From the NCBI GenBank assembly GCA_963580455.1, contig OY756958.1, positions 26,486,501 through 26,550,500 on the forward strand: DNA of 64,000 bases, written 5' to 3'. A program made the position numbers and the translations under genes. The notes beneath the pieces are model-generated. The model made no database searches, was not told the DNA's origin, and saw only the letters and a program-made list of their open reading frames with translations. Positions 39,364 through 53,572 of this stretch are shown here, in pieces; within the stretch, counting starts at the first letter, position 1; every line of letters starts with the position of its first letter. Source of the DNA: Euonymus europaeus (lineage: Eukaryota; Streptophyta; Magnoliopsida; Celastrales; Celastraceae).

Positions 39364-40708
39364 TGTGAGAGGAGAGGATAAAAAAGGAAAGGGAAGAAAG
39401 CGTCTTCACAAAGAAATAGAGAAACATGGAAAACCCTTCCCGCCCATTCCTCTCCTGCTCTCTAGTCGCCTTCCCTGCCCCCCTTTATTGAATCTCCTCC
39501 TGACCACCGGGACATTTCGGTCAATTCGACTTCGTAAACACTCCTCACAATTGTCGTTAATATTTTTTAAGTTAATAAGAGGTCACTATTCACTGAGGTT
39601 ATATGATTAGTATGAGGATTGGGTCGAAAGCAGTTTATAAAAGTGATTACTTGCAAAATATTTATAAGGGTTAGGAGGTGCTAGATGGTGTTGGGAAGAT
39701 TTATGTAATTGAACACCCTTCATTTTGAGAAATGAAGGGTTGGAAAAATGAGCGTTGGGATAAGTTCGTGAATTCTTCTGAACACCTTGAAGTATTTGTG
39801 TCAAGCAAGAATTCGAATTTGGAAGGAATTCGCTTATTCACGGACACCTCTCAACACCTTCACCAAGCAAAGCTTGATAAAAAATGATATATTAAAATCA
39901 TTTAACTAAAATTAAAAGAAATATTGTTTATATCCGTTTAGGATGGCTCCAATTCCGGATCCAATATAGTTGCAATTATCCTCAAATCCATGAATCATGC
40001 TAAAAATTACGTTATTGATTATTTTAGTGGTCATGGTGTTAGGATATAGAAAATTTTGGGGAAAAAAATGCAAACCCAAATCTTTTTTCTTTTGTAACTG
40101 AGAAATTTTCAAGTCAACATGCCCTCCAAACAACTATGTCAATTATAAATCAAGGTCGCCACCCCTTCCATACAGTTGACCACCATATTAGTATAGACCG
40201 AAGACACTAAACACATGCACAAAGACCCACTAATTGGACCGTAACTCACTATCAAGTCACAAACCCACGAACAGGTGGCCTAAAACCTAAATTATAAATT
40301 TTGAACATGAAAACTGAAATCCCAAATTTTAAATTCTAAATTTTAAACTCCAAAATCTAAATCATTAACACTATCTTAACTTCTAAATCTTAATGTTATT
40401 TTTAAAAAAACAAAATCTCATAATTTAGCATGATTTTTGAGAAGAATTGGAGCAAAAAATTAGTGTCGGAAACGTTTGGTAATTGGTTACAAAGACTGCA
40501 AGAGACCATTGCAATGGACAATCCTTTAATTGATTTTTTTTAAATAAACTAAATTGAAAAATAACCCTAATATGATGTTACCATTTCTTATAGCAAAAGC
40601 AAACTCAAAATACAAAATAGACTTTAGGAATTTGACTTACCAAACTTTCCCTGAAAGACCTACCGATTACCAAACCATACATAACCCTTTCCGCATCGCC
40701 CATAAATC
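39364..40708. other. LARP6A promoter, repeat debris and DUF642 3' flank
   Basis: The first 120 bp after the LARP6A start are GC- and CT-rich and likely hold its 5' UTR and promoter. From about 39606 to 39880 lies a diverged repeat (listed separately). The remainder is AT-rich with tandem-like AATTTTAAATTCTAAATTTTAAA sequence near 40320-40380. No gene is seen. Confidence 0.45.
39606..39880. repeat. Diverged MITE-like repeat with internal hairpin
   Basis: Shared blocks with 44872-45030 include TTTATAAAAGTGA, TATTTATAA, GGAGGTG, TTTATGT and GGGTTGG in the same order. The right end (complement CTTTGCTTGGTGAAGGTGTTG) matches the left end of the 44.9-kb copy (GTTTTGCTTGGGGGAGTTGTTG). A perfect hairpin, CCCTTCATTT with AAATGAAGGG, lies at 39718-39741. 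Confidence 0.45.
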
Positions 40709-43526
40709 CTAAACCAAAAACAAAAGGAAAGCCAACACAAGTCCAAGTCCAAGCCCATTTACACTGGACCCAGAAACCAAAACCCGGACATCATCAATCA
40801 CAGGCCCACAAAGTGAACTCATATCATCCGTCCTCGTATTGTAGTACACGCTAAGGAATGCAATCCGAGTCCTCTCAGCCTTGGCAGTGAAGTTCAGATT
40901 AGCTGATTGGAAGGTAGAGTTGGAATTGGGCGTGTAATGGACATTTTGGGCCTGGTCACCAGCAAAGGCCATGACGGCTAGTGGTTGCTTGCATTTATCA
41001 TTAGCATGTCCCACTGCAAATGTCATTGTGTATTGCTCATCTGGTTTGGTCTCAACCATCTGTGAAATTATGCCTTCTTTACCTGATAACAATTCAACCG
41101 CCCGTTTGCCCTGTGGAACAGAGTAATGGTAGGAGTCTATGTAGCGGACGGCTCGGTTAGATTCCACGGTCCAGCCCGGTAATGATGTCATTTCTTCATC
41201 AAGGTTTGTTGGTAGCAACACGCCCAAAGAGAGGTTTCTGAACATCCATGGTCCTTCTTCAAAATCACCATTTAGTACTGCATTGTCTGCACCAAAGTAT
41301 GACACAAATGTAAGTGGCCAAACATTGTCCAAGTATCTTTTTTAAATAAGAAAAAGGCAGTGGAGCTCAAGTTCGAACTCGGATTCAAAATTAAATATGG
41401 TCCAATTTGTCAACTGAAAACTACTTCAATTTTGTAAACATCGTCTAAGTATCTTGATTCTTGAAAATTAAGGAAGAAAAAAAACATAAAATTGAAAGAA
41501 AGCAAGCTCCAGGTGGGTGGCCTGCACTACAGATTATTTGGTTCCAGTTCATATATTTATTGTTCTGTCTTGAAGGAAGAGCTTTGAATCCCTTCTCCAA
41601 TTGGACCTCACTTTAGACAATTCTATAAATAATGTAAATGGATCGGACCCAGTTTCTTGGTCCAGGGGCCCATCGTGACTAAATTATTTATTCACTTTCG
41701 GCCCGAAGAAAAAAAAAAGAAAAAAAAAATACCTTTGGGCCTATCGGGAGTGAAAAGCTTCTTGATCGCGATGTCATCAATGATGGGCCCACAACTTGGA
41801 TCATCTTCCATGCCCGTATTTCTAAAAACCAACTGCACCTTATCCTCTCCGGCCTCAAAAGCCCACGCGTAAGGGTCCCACCCTTGCACATTATACAATG
41901 TCTGAAGGTCTATCGTCTGCGATGCAGGTGGCACGGAAACGTTAAGCGACTCCAGCTGTGCGCACGTACGACCAGCGCTGAAGGTGACCGAGTAAATCGA
42001 TCCCTTCTCAACCGTTAATTCTTGGCTGATCTCCGCTTCGTTCCCCAATCGTATTGCGTGTCTACCTTGCGGTACGATGAGAATCATCGCACCCTGTTTT
42101 TGTCCCGCCTCGACTAGCTCTACTGTGCCGTTTGACTTCCAGCTTGGAATCTCTGTGGGACTGTCTATTATGGCGTCGCTAGGGAAGCCATCCGATGGAG
42201 GCATCTCAAAATCACCGTTTGCAACTAAACCTGCGTAAAATTTTAATTTATTTTTAATAAAACAATTTATAAAATTGAAGAAAAAAACAGTACCGACAAA
42301 ATGCGATTGTCGATCAATCACATGGAGATCTCAATCCCTATAAAACGACAACGTAGCTGTGATGTGAGAAGCTGTGATGTGAACACATGAAAGACTAGTT
42401 GGACCAGCGGGCGCGTTAGCCTAGTGGGTCCTCTATATTATTTTCTAATTTGTCAAAGGAAAGTCTGATTATTCACTGTCAACTTTACTTTTACTTTTTG
42501 CTAAATAAAAAATTACTTAGCAACCACATTACTGATTTTGGCGGGAATTTGTCCAACACGTGATACTCATCCGCTTAAAACAAGGGAAAAAAATGACTGA
42601 TTGATGCTTAGATTTTTATGCAATGGCACTTTCAACTAAAAAAATTATTATTAGAAGACTAAGACTAAATTAAAGGATTGGAGGTTAACCGAGTACTACA
42701 TAGTACAGAGGGGTCTTTGTCTGGGTTATGGACACAAATGGAGACAGACACAGTGGATTTGATTCCCCCGCAGAACAATTAACCAGGGAGGATTTTACAT
42801 TACTTGATACAGACTCAACACTCCAGTACTCAGTCTGACATTGTAATTATAGAAAACGACACCAAACAAATGACAGAATTATGAGCAGCTAATAAGAGTG
42901 TGTGTGGGTCCAAATGAACATGAAGACGGTCATGCGATGCCGTATTGGAGAAACCTGTCTACAGTCATCTCATTATCAGTTTGACAAAACATGACCATGG
43001 TCCATAATGAGGATTTAATATGCAATTCATGAGGTATTAAAAACCCTTTTCTGTAGGGCCTCTTCCCCTTTGGACTGCCCAGACAAATTAAGGCACTACA
43101 GAGAAGCAAAGAGTTCGACAGCCATCCAACTCCACTCACTGTACTCAAGGAAAAGAAGTGATAGGTAAAGAAGCTAAACCTCATTGTTCATTTGTTCTGG
43201 AACCAAAAACCATTGCAGGATGGACAAAGGTAAAAGAGGAGCACAAGAATATATCATTAAGAAGAGGAGACAGAAGAAACCATAATGACTCTGACACAGC
43301 ACTTAATTTGAGGAATCAAATAAAATAACAAGTAGAAATGATTTCAATCCCATAGAAGCAGCAGAAATAGACCCACATTGGGTAACAGATGAAGTAGCAT
43401 AAATCAGATCTCAAAATGAACATAGTCCCATGAACCAATACCCATCGAGAATCAGAGATATCCATGATTGGTGCTCAAATATAAGTTAAGAGAAGCTCGA
43501 TATATAAAAATGGGGATTTGGGGGAG

Positions 43527-43566
<40 letters not shown>

Positions 43567-43662
43567 CAGAGAGCACATACCATCTTCTTCTCCTAGTATC
43601 GCAGTAGCCAAAAGAGTGAAGAGGATGAGAAACAGAGAGAAACATTTGCAACTTCTGATCAT
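40709..43662 (-). CDS. DUF642 cell-wall protein, probably GPI-anchored, 385 aa
   Basis: Three exons: 43581-43662, 41733-42230 and 40709-41286. I start at the ATG at 43662 (MIRSCKCF), which opens a clean signal peptide (SLFLILFTLLATAILG). Two repeats of the galactose-binding-like fold follow: NGDFEMPPSDGF, PSWKSNGTVELVEAG, VPQGRHAIRLGNEAEISQEL, CGPIIDDIAI in the first; NGDFEEGPW, LPGWTVESNRAVRYIDS, VPQGKRAVELLSGKEGIISQ, CGPVIDDVRV in the second. The C-terminus (GSSVNGLGLGLVLAFLLFLV) looks like a GPI-attachment signal, as in the At1g29980/At2g34510 branch. DUF642 proteins are apoplastic and are linked to pectin and pectin methylesterase. The 1.35-kb intron 1 begins close to a long GA tract. Confidence 0.94.
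43529..43564. repeat. (GA)n microsatellite near the DUF642 intron-1 donor
   Basis: About 18 GA repeats lie within intron 1, starting 16 bp after the 5' splice site (43580). On the transcribed strand it is a CT tract. Confidence 0.9.
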
Positions 43663-44220
43663 CTTCTTCTTGTCCAAGATTACTCTCCCTTTTCTGGGTC
43701 TCTCTGCGGGGCACTGTTAAGTGTGGAGTGGGAACTGGGAAGTGGGTGTCCTCCGTTTTTAGAGGTACAGAGCGAAAAGGGGACAAAGAGCGTTCTTTTA
43801 TCCAAAGATTCGAGTTCTATCTTTCTTTTGCACCTCTACTACCCTTTATTTATGACAAATTTGACAAAAAAAAAAGACTTCTTTAATTTTTTCAATTTTG
43901 AATAGCTAATAAAAACTGAAAAAGAGTCGGCCTAGGGTTCCCAGTTCCCACCGCCATTTTTTTTAATTTCTTTATCACATCAAAATATCAAATGTTTTTT
44001 AAAGCCTTTTCTGGGTTTTTTAATAATTTCCTTTTTTTTTCCTTCTCATACCACTCACTTTTGATTCATTCCGCGTTTTTGGAGATGCGGGTCTCCCTCT
44101 GGTGGGCCACCGGGCCAGTATTCGCGTGTAGTGTAACATTTTTGACCTTGTTCTGCTCAAAAGAATCAATAAAAAAGAATTTACTATGAAATTACAATAA
44201 TGTCAAAAGTGAATAGACTC

Positions 44221-44288
44221 GGCCCAAAGGCCTTAGCTACTGAATATTAGACGTAATGGGCTGGGCTTAAGCCGACTATTAAGGCCCA
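44221..44288 (+). promoter_or_regulatory. Cluster of four site II (TGGGCY/GGCCCA) elements
   Basis: GGCCCA at 44221-44226 and 44283-44288, TGGGCT at 44257-44262 and 44262-44267. Such clusters usually sit just upstream of start sites of housekeeping genes. Here the nearest gene is DUF642, 560 bp away and divergent; downstream on the plus strand there is only a 28-codon frame (44363-44449). It may drive an unrecognised transcript. Confidence 0.45.
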
Positions 44289-44871
44289 AGTCTTGGCTTT
44301 TGAAAAAGACAGAACTAGTGTCTGAGAGACTGAGACTATACTCTATAGTGAAGGATGAGTGGATGACGATTGACGGGAGCAGGAACTACACAACTGGGCC
44401 CGAACGTGCTCGACGTCCTCTAGGTTCCTCACTTATGTATTCTTCTTAATTCATTTTCTTTTTTGTTGTTTTATATGTGAAAATACAACAGAATGAAGGG
44501 AGTTCGATTTTTTTTTCCCTCGAGTTTGATTTTTCTCGTTGTTGTGGAGATCATCATATAATGACTGGCTGGCTGATTGGATAGTGCTTTAAGTCCATGA
44601 TTCCGTGTTTGTCAACTGAGAAAAAAAATTCCATGATTTCGTATGAAGGTAATTTTTGAAGCTTGAGTGGAGGATATTTTTCTCCGGACTTAGATTAAGA
44701 AAGTTAATGAATGAATGTGAATGTTTGTAAGAGGATTGATTACATTAGTGCTGAATTATATGTTATTGTTGGTCTGTTCTTCCAAAAATCTATTTGATTT
44801 GTTAACATTTTTTCTTGCCATGGAAAATTTGAATTTGCAGAACACCATGAGTTAACCTATCTAACTCTTAG

Positions 44872-45030
44872 GTTTTGCTTGGGGGAGTTGTTGGGTTGGG
44901 ATAGATTTATAAAAGTGAATATTTGCTTGGTATTTATAAATATTGGGAGGTGGGAGTATTTATGTGTGTTTAAAATGAGGGGTTGGGAAAGGAGGTGTTG
45001 GCGCCAAGTAATGGTTTGGAGGGTTTGGCC
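44872..45030. repeat. Diverged MITE-like repeat, relative of 39606-39880
   Basis: It shares an ordered set of blocks with the 39.6-kb repeat, beginning GTTTTGCTTGGGGGAGTTG and ending around GGTTGGGAAAGGAGGTGTTGG. Target duplications were not identified. Confidence 0.4.
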
Positions 45031-48000
45031 TTAAACTGTTCTATATTCTTCGTTGTGTTATTTTTCAGGTGCTCCTTAAGTTATTTTCTTATCAGATGAA
45101 TAATATCTAGTCGTTGGTTATTTTTGGTAGTAACTCTGGTCACTCAGTCACTCAGAAGAGAAAAGATTGTTGGATTTTGTATTGCTCAGGAAAGGGATGC
45201 ATAAACAGTGTGTATGATTGATTGTCATCCAAAGTGCTACAATTGTATTAGGAAATGGTGTTGTTCTCCTAGTTTGAATATCCTTCATTGATTCTTCGCC
45301 TTTCTCCCTTTACTTCATTGATAAAAGTGGAGTAAAGCCACATGTCTGAGACTTGTTGATCAAAGAAATTTCTTTAAGGTTAGCTTTTGAATTTTTTGGC
45401 TAACCTCAGAGATTCCTAGTTTGAGATGTGAAATGATGTTGAAGTGAAATTGAAATGGCTTGGCACAATGGTTACTTAGGTCTCCATCCAAAATTATTGG
45501 GAGTTATTTTCCTCTATTAGCGTCAGCTCTATCAGTTTTCCTAGTTAATAAATGCAATAGTACAGCTCCATGTCCAGTCGTGCAAGTGCTCCTGCATGCT
45601 CAAAACATTTTAAAATAACACAATGAGATAATCAAAATATGAGAAAACCTGTTCAAGGAAGATGATTTTGCCCCCGCAACAAAACAGGTGGTTCAAAAGG
45701 CTTTAAGTAGGCCAGTAGGGCATTGGAATTGCTGGTCTTTCACTTATGAGATGCGCTGTTTAGTCTCTCAAAGAATGCATGTAAGTTTTAAGTTATATGC
45801 CCAGAAGACAATCAAGACATACATATCAGTAAACTTGAAAGTATTAGCAATCTGAAATATACTCTGGACTTGTAAGAGAAGATTTTGATACTGGAAACAA
45901 ATACGTGCCAATACAGATTTACTTGGTTTTGAAGTTTTCTCTGACAGTGAGAAATATGTTCCTTGCATTTTTTCTCAATTATTAAATATTTTCTCTCTTG
46001 ATATTGCTCTTTGCTGTTCATCTCAGAACATAAAAGATGTAGAGCTGCTAAGTGTTCCAGTGCTTTTTCATTGTCCTTGCAGTTTGTCTCAATTCATTAA
46101 TCTTCTATCTTTTGATATTGCCGTTTGCATCAGTCAGTTTATACTATCTCTCCGAGAGATGAAATGATATATTGTAGTTTGGTGTTCTGTTCATGCAGGT
46201 CTTAAAGTTACAACAGAGGAGACAATCTATAAAGGCCAGAAAATATAAGGTATAAAGAGCTCCATTTGCTTTCCATTAAAGTAATAAAGGTTATTGCAGA
46301 GAGGGCTTCATTTTCTCGTTCTATCCATTGTGGGATGTATGTATATAAAAAAGTATTTGTCTGATCTCTGTTTTTAATTGATTTTGAGCTTCTTCCTTTT
46401 TCCTGACTTGGGTTAGCAGCCATTTTAACATGAAAGAACAAAGAAAATAAAAGTAATAAAATACGAGATACTGTAGTAGTTTAATGTACATAGAAATTAG
46501 AGGAATACAGAAGAATTTTGATTTTATCAATCTCATGGACAAAATCTAGGAATGTTTGGTTATCGCTTCAAATGAGCAAGTGATGAATTGATATTGGCCT
46601 ATTGGGATATGAAGCTGAAGAGGGTATATAAATCAAGTATAACCAACTTGTTCCTCTTGTATCTGAACTGTGTCCTGAATTTTGGAATACCTTGCTCCAT
46701 CTCGGGTCTTTCTTCAGGTGCTAGACTTATTTATGCCCAAAAATAGAAATTCCAAAGGCATCGTCGGTTGGCGTAGGCTATGTAGTATTTGACATAGTCC
46801 TCTACAACGTGTATCAGTAAGAAATAGAGGTGTTTTCTGAGCGAGGAGATCTCTTTAGCTGAGAAGAAATTATCTGATGTTTTAGAATTACTCGATTGAT
46901 TTTAGATTCATGGCCTAAAATCTAGAAGTTATCTGGAAGTTCATTGTAAGTTTAATAGCCGAAGAGCCTGATACAAGAAACAGTTCTTTGCCACCAAATC
47001 ATTCTACTCTTGATTGGTTAAATTTTAGTGCTGCAAACAGAAGAAACTATGCAGATTGTGTTACTCTCCTGTCCTGATTTAGCCATAGAGTCTACTTGAT
47101 GTCTATTGATAGGAGAACCCAGTACCCATGAAGGCCCAACAAAGGATTGTCCAGTGCTCTGGGCCTGCAGGCCTCCCCTTATTTTTTTTGCCTCACTTGT
47201 CTGTGTTCTTCCAACCAATGGTTTGTTGACACCCATTGTTGGACTGGTGAAACATTTAGGACTATAATTAAGAAATAATTAAGTTTACTAACCTATTAGG
47301 ATGGGTAGCCTTGCCTTTTTTTCATGGTTGCAAAATAGACTCTCCACCAGGGTCCTATCTAGCATGATAAATGCCTACCCTGTCCTGTGTCTGCCGACTC
47401 TGCCCTTTAGAAAGTGAGAGTAACATGCTCTTTGTCGGGAATTTTGTGTTTCCAAAAAGACTAATGAAACTAATTATTATCAACATTTGGTATTGAATTG
47501 GCAGCACTTGACATTCTTTCTGAAATTGGAATTGGTGCATGCCAGAGGTCAAAGGCTCAAGGTGGTGGTCTGTTTTTTGCTGTACAATTTTGTGGGATGG
47601 TGCTAAGCTGAATACAAACTCTGTATATTTTTCTATTTTAAACCAAACTTACATAGCCTAATCAGATTTTTTCTGTAAGATTTTGTGGTGATTGGTGAAG
47701 GCTTTACATCCAGATGCGTTGCTCTTAAGTTATCTTGTTACAGAAGACAAATTAGATGTAATAGAATTAAAAAAAAGAAATACTAGTGATGTTCCATCGT
47801 TCCATCATAGAAGTCTAGTTCTGAGGACATGTTGCACGTGGGATTCTCATTGTCATATCACTTGTGCAGCAGAGGAAGGATCTTCGAATCTTTCTCTCTA
47901 TATGCAAAAGCTTCTATATACATATACACACATATATATGCTTTGATAAGACCACGAGATTTAAGGCATCATATATAAATTGCAAGTACTGGCAGAATCC

Positions 48001-48856
48001 ACTACTATCAAGTTCTTCTTTATGTTTTTCTTATGCAGGGGCACTAAAGAAGGTGCAGATCTGTTGTCACTGATTGAAATCCATGTTTTGATGGAGAGAG
48101 GCACAATTTACTTTGGTAACTAATAAGTGCAGTACTGATCAGCAATGTATCGTTTCCTGTAAGGAAATGACTAGCAATTGTGAGGGGGGCAATAGAAATG
48201 GAAGCATGCGTTTCAACCTTCAGATTTGCACTCAAATGTCAAATCTTCTTAGTAGTGCACACATTGTGATTTTTTTTTTTGCGCGTGTTTAATTAATTTG
48301 ATTTTGTTGCAGAATGTCAATGTAAGGACCCGACATTATGCATAGCCTCTAATATTGTGCCCCAATGATTGGAATTTTTGAATCTACGCTACTCTAAATA
48401 TCTATTTAATACCAATCTCTATGTATTCATAAAAGGAGGACAAGTTGGGATTTCCATGAGGAGATTGTATGTTGAATTGATACGTAATATATACAGAATA
48501 TATACTGGTCCCGTATAATCTAACATTGTGATATAGACATTTTGTATGTTTTGAGAATTTATAGGAGCCAATGCAATTAAATGGTCCATGCACAATGCCA
48601 AGTTTGGCTTCTCTTTCTGTCATTGAGAGAGACTACTCCACCCAAGAGTGGATTAGGGTTCATTTTTGGCAAAACCCCAATTTGTAGAGAAGAATCATGC
48701 ATGAACGTAAAGCAAGCCAAAAGAGCATGGTTCTTTAAGTCAATATGCGTTCCTTTCCAAGATCACAAAATGCTATTTCTCCTACTCATAAAGGTTCAAC
48801 TCCATCAATTTAGGCAATCTAATCTTCAAACAGGGTTTTTTTCTTCCAAATTGTTA

Positions 48857-48860
48857 TATT

Positions 48861-48900
<40 letters not shown>

Positions 48901-48901
48901 A
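48857..48901. repeat. Compound (TA)n(GA)n microsatellite
   Basis: About 20 bp of TA is followed directly by about 24 bp of GA. Confidence 0.9.
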
Positions 48902-50423
48902 TGATCAGAATGCCATGAGCATTAGGGCATAATATTGTTGATGACGAGTACAACTTACAACCACTCAGACAGTGTGGTCCATAAAAGATCCTCATCACAT
49001 GAGATGATTGAAGAAAAAAAGATGGCCATAGTAATACTAGCTAGCATGCACATTGCACACATGCAACTTCCCTCATCACCACAATATTGGTCACAAAACA
49101 ATTAAGCATATGTATGCATGCAAATCTAGTAACCTTGATTTCAAGGCAATCATGTATGTATATATGGCCCCTGATAGTGATGTCCTTTATAAACTTTTTA
49201 ATGGTTTTCTTGCTGGCCAATCACTAAGTTGTCCTTATAATATATTTGGGTATATTTTTTTTGTTCCCACTTTCCAGCTAAAATAAAACAAGCAGTATTA
49301 ATTATTAAATACACATGAATTTACATGACCCAGATTAATTCACTAGACAATCGCCTAATTACTAAATGATAATGTTGTATAATCCCAACCCACATAAAGC
49401 ATTGTTGAGCCATATGTATACACTAATAACTAGGCTTGGTTTACGTGGTTTGTAGGCTATTGCATATGTTTGATACTTTATCTTGTACACACCAAAAGAT
49501 AGTGATTATGGATCCTATCGTTAAAGAAAATAATCTCAATTAAGGTCGCTGAACCAACCACTCAGGGAAAGACCACCATAATTTAATTAAGGTCAATTTG
49601 TCTGATTATATAAATATGATTACTTGTAATTTTCTCCCTTTATTTTCTAATTATGAATTTAATCATAGGGGGGCTAATGGTCCCGTAATTTCAGTTGGGA
49701 GAGCAGAAAATAATCATGAGCAATCCTGGCCTTGTTTGGCAGGTGATCTTTTGTGATCTTATACATGCATGTACACCGGTTTTATCTCAGGTGCAGCTAA
49801 CTTTAGATGATCAAGAGAGGAGAATTTATGTATATGAATGTGAAAAAAGAGAGGTCCCTTCTGTATAAGCAAAAGCCACTTCACACAGATCATGTGCATT
49901 GCACGTGATAAAGGGTCGAAAATCTACGATGCATGTGCATGTAGAGGGCAAGCATTATAGACTAGTCAAAATCCACTTGTGATGATGATAAAACTAATTA
50001 GGAAAGGCATTGTCTAATCATGAATTAATATTATGGGTCCATGCATGCTTTCCATAATATTCTTAATTCATATTTATCAACAGATATATTTTATTTAAAA
50101 ATCATATATATGCTTAATGATGCAAAATTGAGGGAAATCCACATTTGGTCTGGTGGCTCTCTTACAGTCACTAGTTATTTGAGCATGCGTGCTGCAGTTG
50201 TAGTATCATTTCGATAAGTTCGCATAAAATAAAACTGCGCGCATAAGCAGTGTTTCCTGTCCATAATATTCCTTAATACATATTGTGGAAATTATATTCT
50301 TAGGTCTCAAAAGTATGCGATTTGATAAAACCAAAAATAATCACAATGTATTTCTCTTAATCATTCTCCTTGAAAGATCTTGTTTTTGTGATTGTATATT
50401 GATGTTCCTCAGTCATTGGTGAA

Positions 50424-50812
50424 GATTGTTTTTAACTTATAATTAAGCTGTGAAAAATAAGCTATCTTATAAGTTGTCGGGTGTTTGGTGAAGCTTATAG
50501 TTGACGCTCGCTTATAAGTGATGAAAATTTTATTACTTTTAGTTTAAAAGATAAAATAAAATTTACATAATAATATGATAATTGGATAAATCATTATACT
50601 ATGTTTTTTTTATATAATTTTTTTACTTTTTAATTAGTAAACTTTGTTTACTTTATTATAAATATTTATTATTAAATTTATTTTGTAGTATAAAGCTATA
50701 AATTTCATGAAAATAATATTTTTTAAAAAATTATAATATTGTATATAATATTACTTAAAAGAAAAAAAGTTTCTGAAATAAGCTGTAACTTAGAGCTCTT
50801 TTCTTTTTTGAG
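50424..50812. repeat. Probable AT-rich MITE
   Basis: The left side (AATTAAGCTGTGAAAAATAAGCT...CGGGTGTTTGGTGAAGCTTA) and right side (AAATAAGCTGTAACTTAGAGCT) contain related AAGCTGT/ATAAGCT motifs like those of a common plant MITE type. The middle is almost pure A and T. Exact ends could not be set. Confidence 0.35.
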
Positions 50813-53572
50813 CTTTTTTGGCATTTCTCATATATTTGGTGAAGCGTCTCTTGCTCATGTCACAGGCGTCGGGGATAGACGGGCGGCCGCTCAAGGCTCT
50901 CAAATCTTGAGGACCCATATTCTTTTAAAAAAATAGTAGCTTGCATTATAGTCTCAAACATATTTAAGCTTCATTTGAAAAAAAACAACCACATAACAAT
51001 CACAACTTAAAAATAAAAAATAAAAAATAAAAAATTAACCCGTTTGAGTCATTTTTAATTTTTTTTTTAATGAGAGCCCCATTTTTTAGAGTTGTTTAAG
51101 ACTCTGGTACGCTACTGATATATGCATGTGTGTAGCAGTTGTTTTGTTAGTCCTTAATTCCTGATGCTGATGCCATTTAAAAGTATTTAACATACATAAA
51201 GAGACAAAAACCAGGTCCAGTTTCTATGTCTGAAATCTTGATGATGATCAGTCACTGTTAGCCTGTTAGGGACTTAAATTCGGAACGAATAAAATGCTAC
51301 AAGCCAAACAAGCCAGATGAATTGTGTTACTCTTATGAAGGGCCTTTCATTCAACAAAGGACCACTAATTCTCACCATCCTTTTTTTTTTTTTTTGCTTT
51401 TCTTTTAATTGATTAGATTTTCAACGTAAACATTCAATTATTAAGAAATTGTGGTAAAATTGGGATGTGTAATTTTCGTATTATTTTTTAACATCAATGG
51501 GCGGCAGTCCAAGTGATCACAAGTCATGTTTTAATCATAAGCATCTCGATCGCACAATGCAAGTAAAGAGTTAAAAACCATATTTTAGAAAATATAAAAG
51601 ATTTCTTTTGACATAAAATCCAGTGGTCGTCATATGCCATATAACATGTTGTTGTGGTGTTTTAGGATCAATAAGATGTCGATGATTCATGGATTGTGAT
51701 GTCAAATCATGAGTGATAAAAGATAAAAATAATTAGTTTATAATTCAAATTTAAATCGTTCCAAATCATGCATAAATTGATATACAACACATCATCACAA
51801 TGCTATTGATAACGATACAACACATCATCATGTGACATGACATACCAAGATTATTAAATTTTCTCGATTCTCTTGGAATAACCTTAAATTTTTGGTGACA
51901 ATAATTTTGAGACGGATATGAGAAAATAGTGAAAGATTGATTATGCGATTTGAACACGAGATTGAATGATCGATGGTATCTCCACATAGTAACTAAAAAA
52001 TCATTGAAAGATAAAAGCTAGCAAAACATGACAAGTTGAGCTTCTAAAATGCTTTCTTATCACGACTTTCACGTCCCAATATGAAAAGCTTTTTGGTTCA
52101 TGTGGGTGATGAAGCAGACACTTTAACTAATACTCTATTCGCGTGACTGAGAGAGAGATTTAAGACCGACCACGCCATTCAAGGCTCCCAAAGTGTTGGA
52201 TCTCGCACGTGACCCACCTGGCCTTTTGTCTTTCCAAGCAGCCGGAAAACTTGTGATCATCTACCTGTTCCATTTCCATTTTTGACTTGTGACTTATCTC
52301 CAATGGTCTTTCTTTCAGAAACTCTACAGGATTTGATAGTAATCCCTTCTTGGTTTCAGATAAGATGGAATATCTGGATTAATTTAAATTAAAGATGCAC
52401 TAAGTAGGAGTCTAAATCACACTCCCTAAATACCAAAATTGTGAGATTTTCAGAGTCGAGTAGATACCTCATACATGTTCCGTTCCACCCCACGAAAAGC
52501 ATCTGCGGGGGGCCGATACGCATGCATGGGACCTCATTTTGGTCCCGATCTTATTATTTCCACATGTACATAATTCACAACCTCCATCGCGCGCGCGCAC
52601 ACGTACGTCCCCCCCACCAATAGCTTTGATTACGACCTTCATCGTTCCTGACTTCCTGTTCGTTTATTCAATCCCTATAAAAATAAAAATAAAATCAGAT
52701 CACAAAATAAAGCATCAGTCGATAATCCAGTCAAAATACTCAACCTCGCCATTCAAATCAGCTTTAACGTGTCTCTGGAAATCATTTGCTGTTTTGTTCC
52801 ACAAATGAGAGGAAGAGGTCGGCAAGAACTAATAAAGATAACAACAACAAAAAACAAAGGAAAAAGGTCGGTTGGGTTGGGTTGATTCGTGTATCCAAGA
52901 ACAGAGGGAATTGGATATATGGCGGGAAACCCATTTCACACTTTATGGTTCTGGTTGCCTTACATAAACAAACAACCTAAGCTTTTGCTAAGGAGGAGCA
53001 GAGAGAATGTGTGCTGTGTCAAATAGTTGTAGTTGAAAGGAAAGTGTCATACCTCCAATAATAGCTTCTATATTGGTCCACGTGGCACCCACAAACTGAG
53101 AACTTCCCAAATCTACTAATGCTGTCTGGTCCAGTTCTGGAATTGAAATGAGCAAACCAATATATCTTCACTCCAAATCTGTCCTTCTAATTCCCTAGAG
53201 CCTAGAGCTTTCCCCTCATATGTTGTTGATGGAACTTCCACCCACACCACCATTGAGCCACCACCATTCTCTCACTCCCTCTGTAATTCGTAGCTGCAGC
53301 TGTGCATTTCTGAAGAGATTCATGTCTGCCACTTCCAGTTTTCTCCTTTCTTTTTTTCTTTTCCGTGCCTTATTTACCTTTCTTGTTCAAACAAGACGTG
53401 GAGGCATATTCCCACTCTACTTTTTCGCTAATTTCATTTCCACTCTAAATGATGCACTGACTGCATGAAATTGCAGCCGAATCATCTCCAAGATGTCACT
53501 AGCAATTTCACAAAAAGAAAAGTTGGTAAAAAGGAAAACCTTTAAACCCGTGTCACCAGTCACAAGTTTCAC

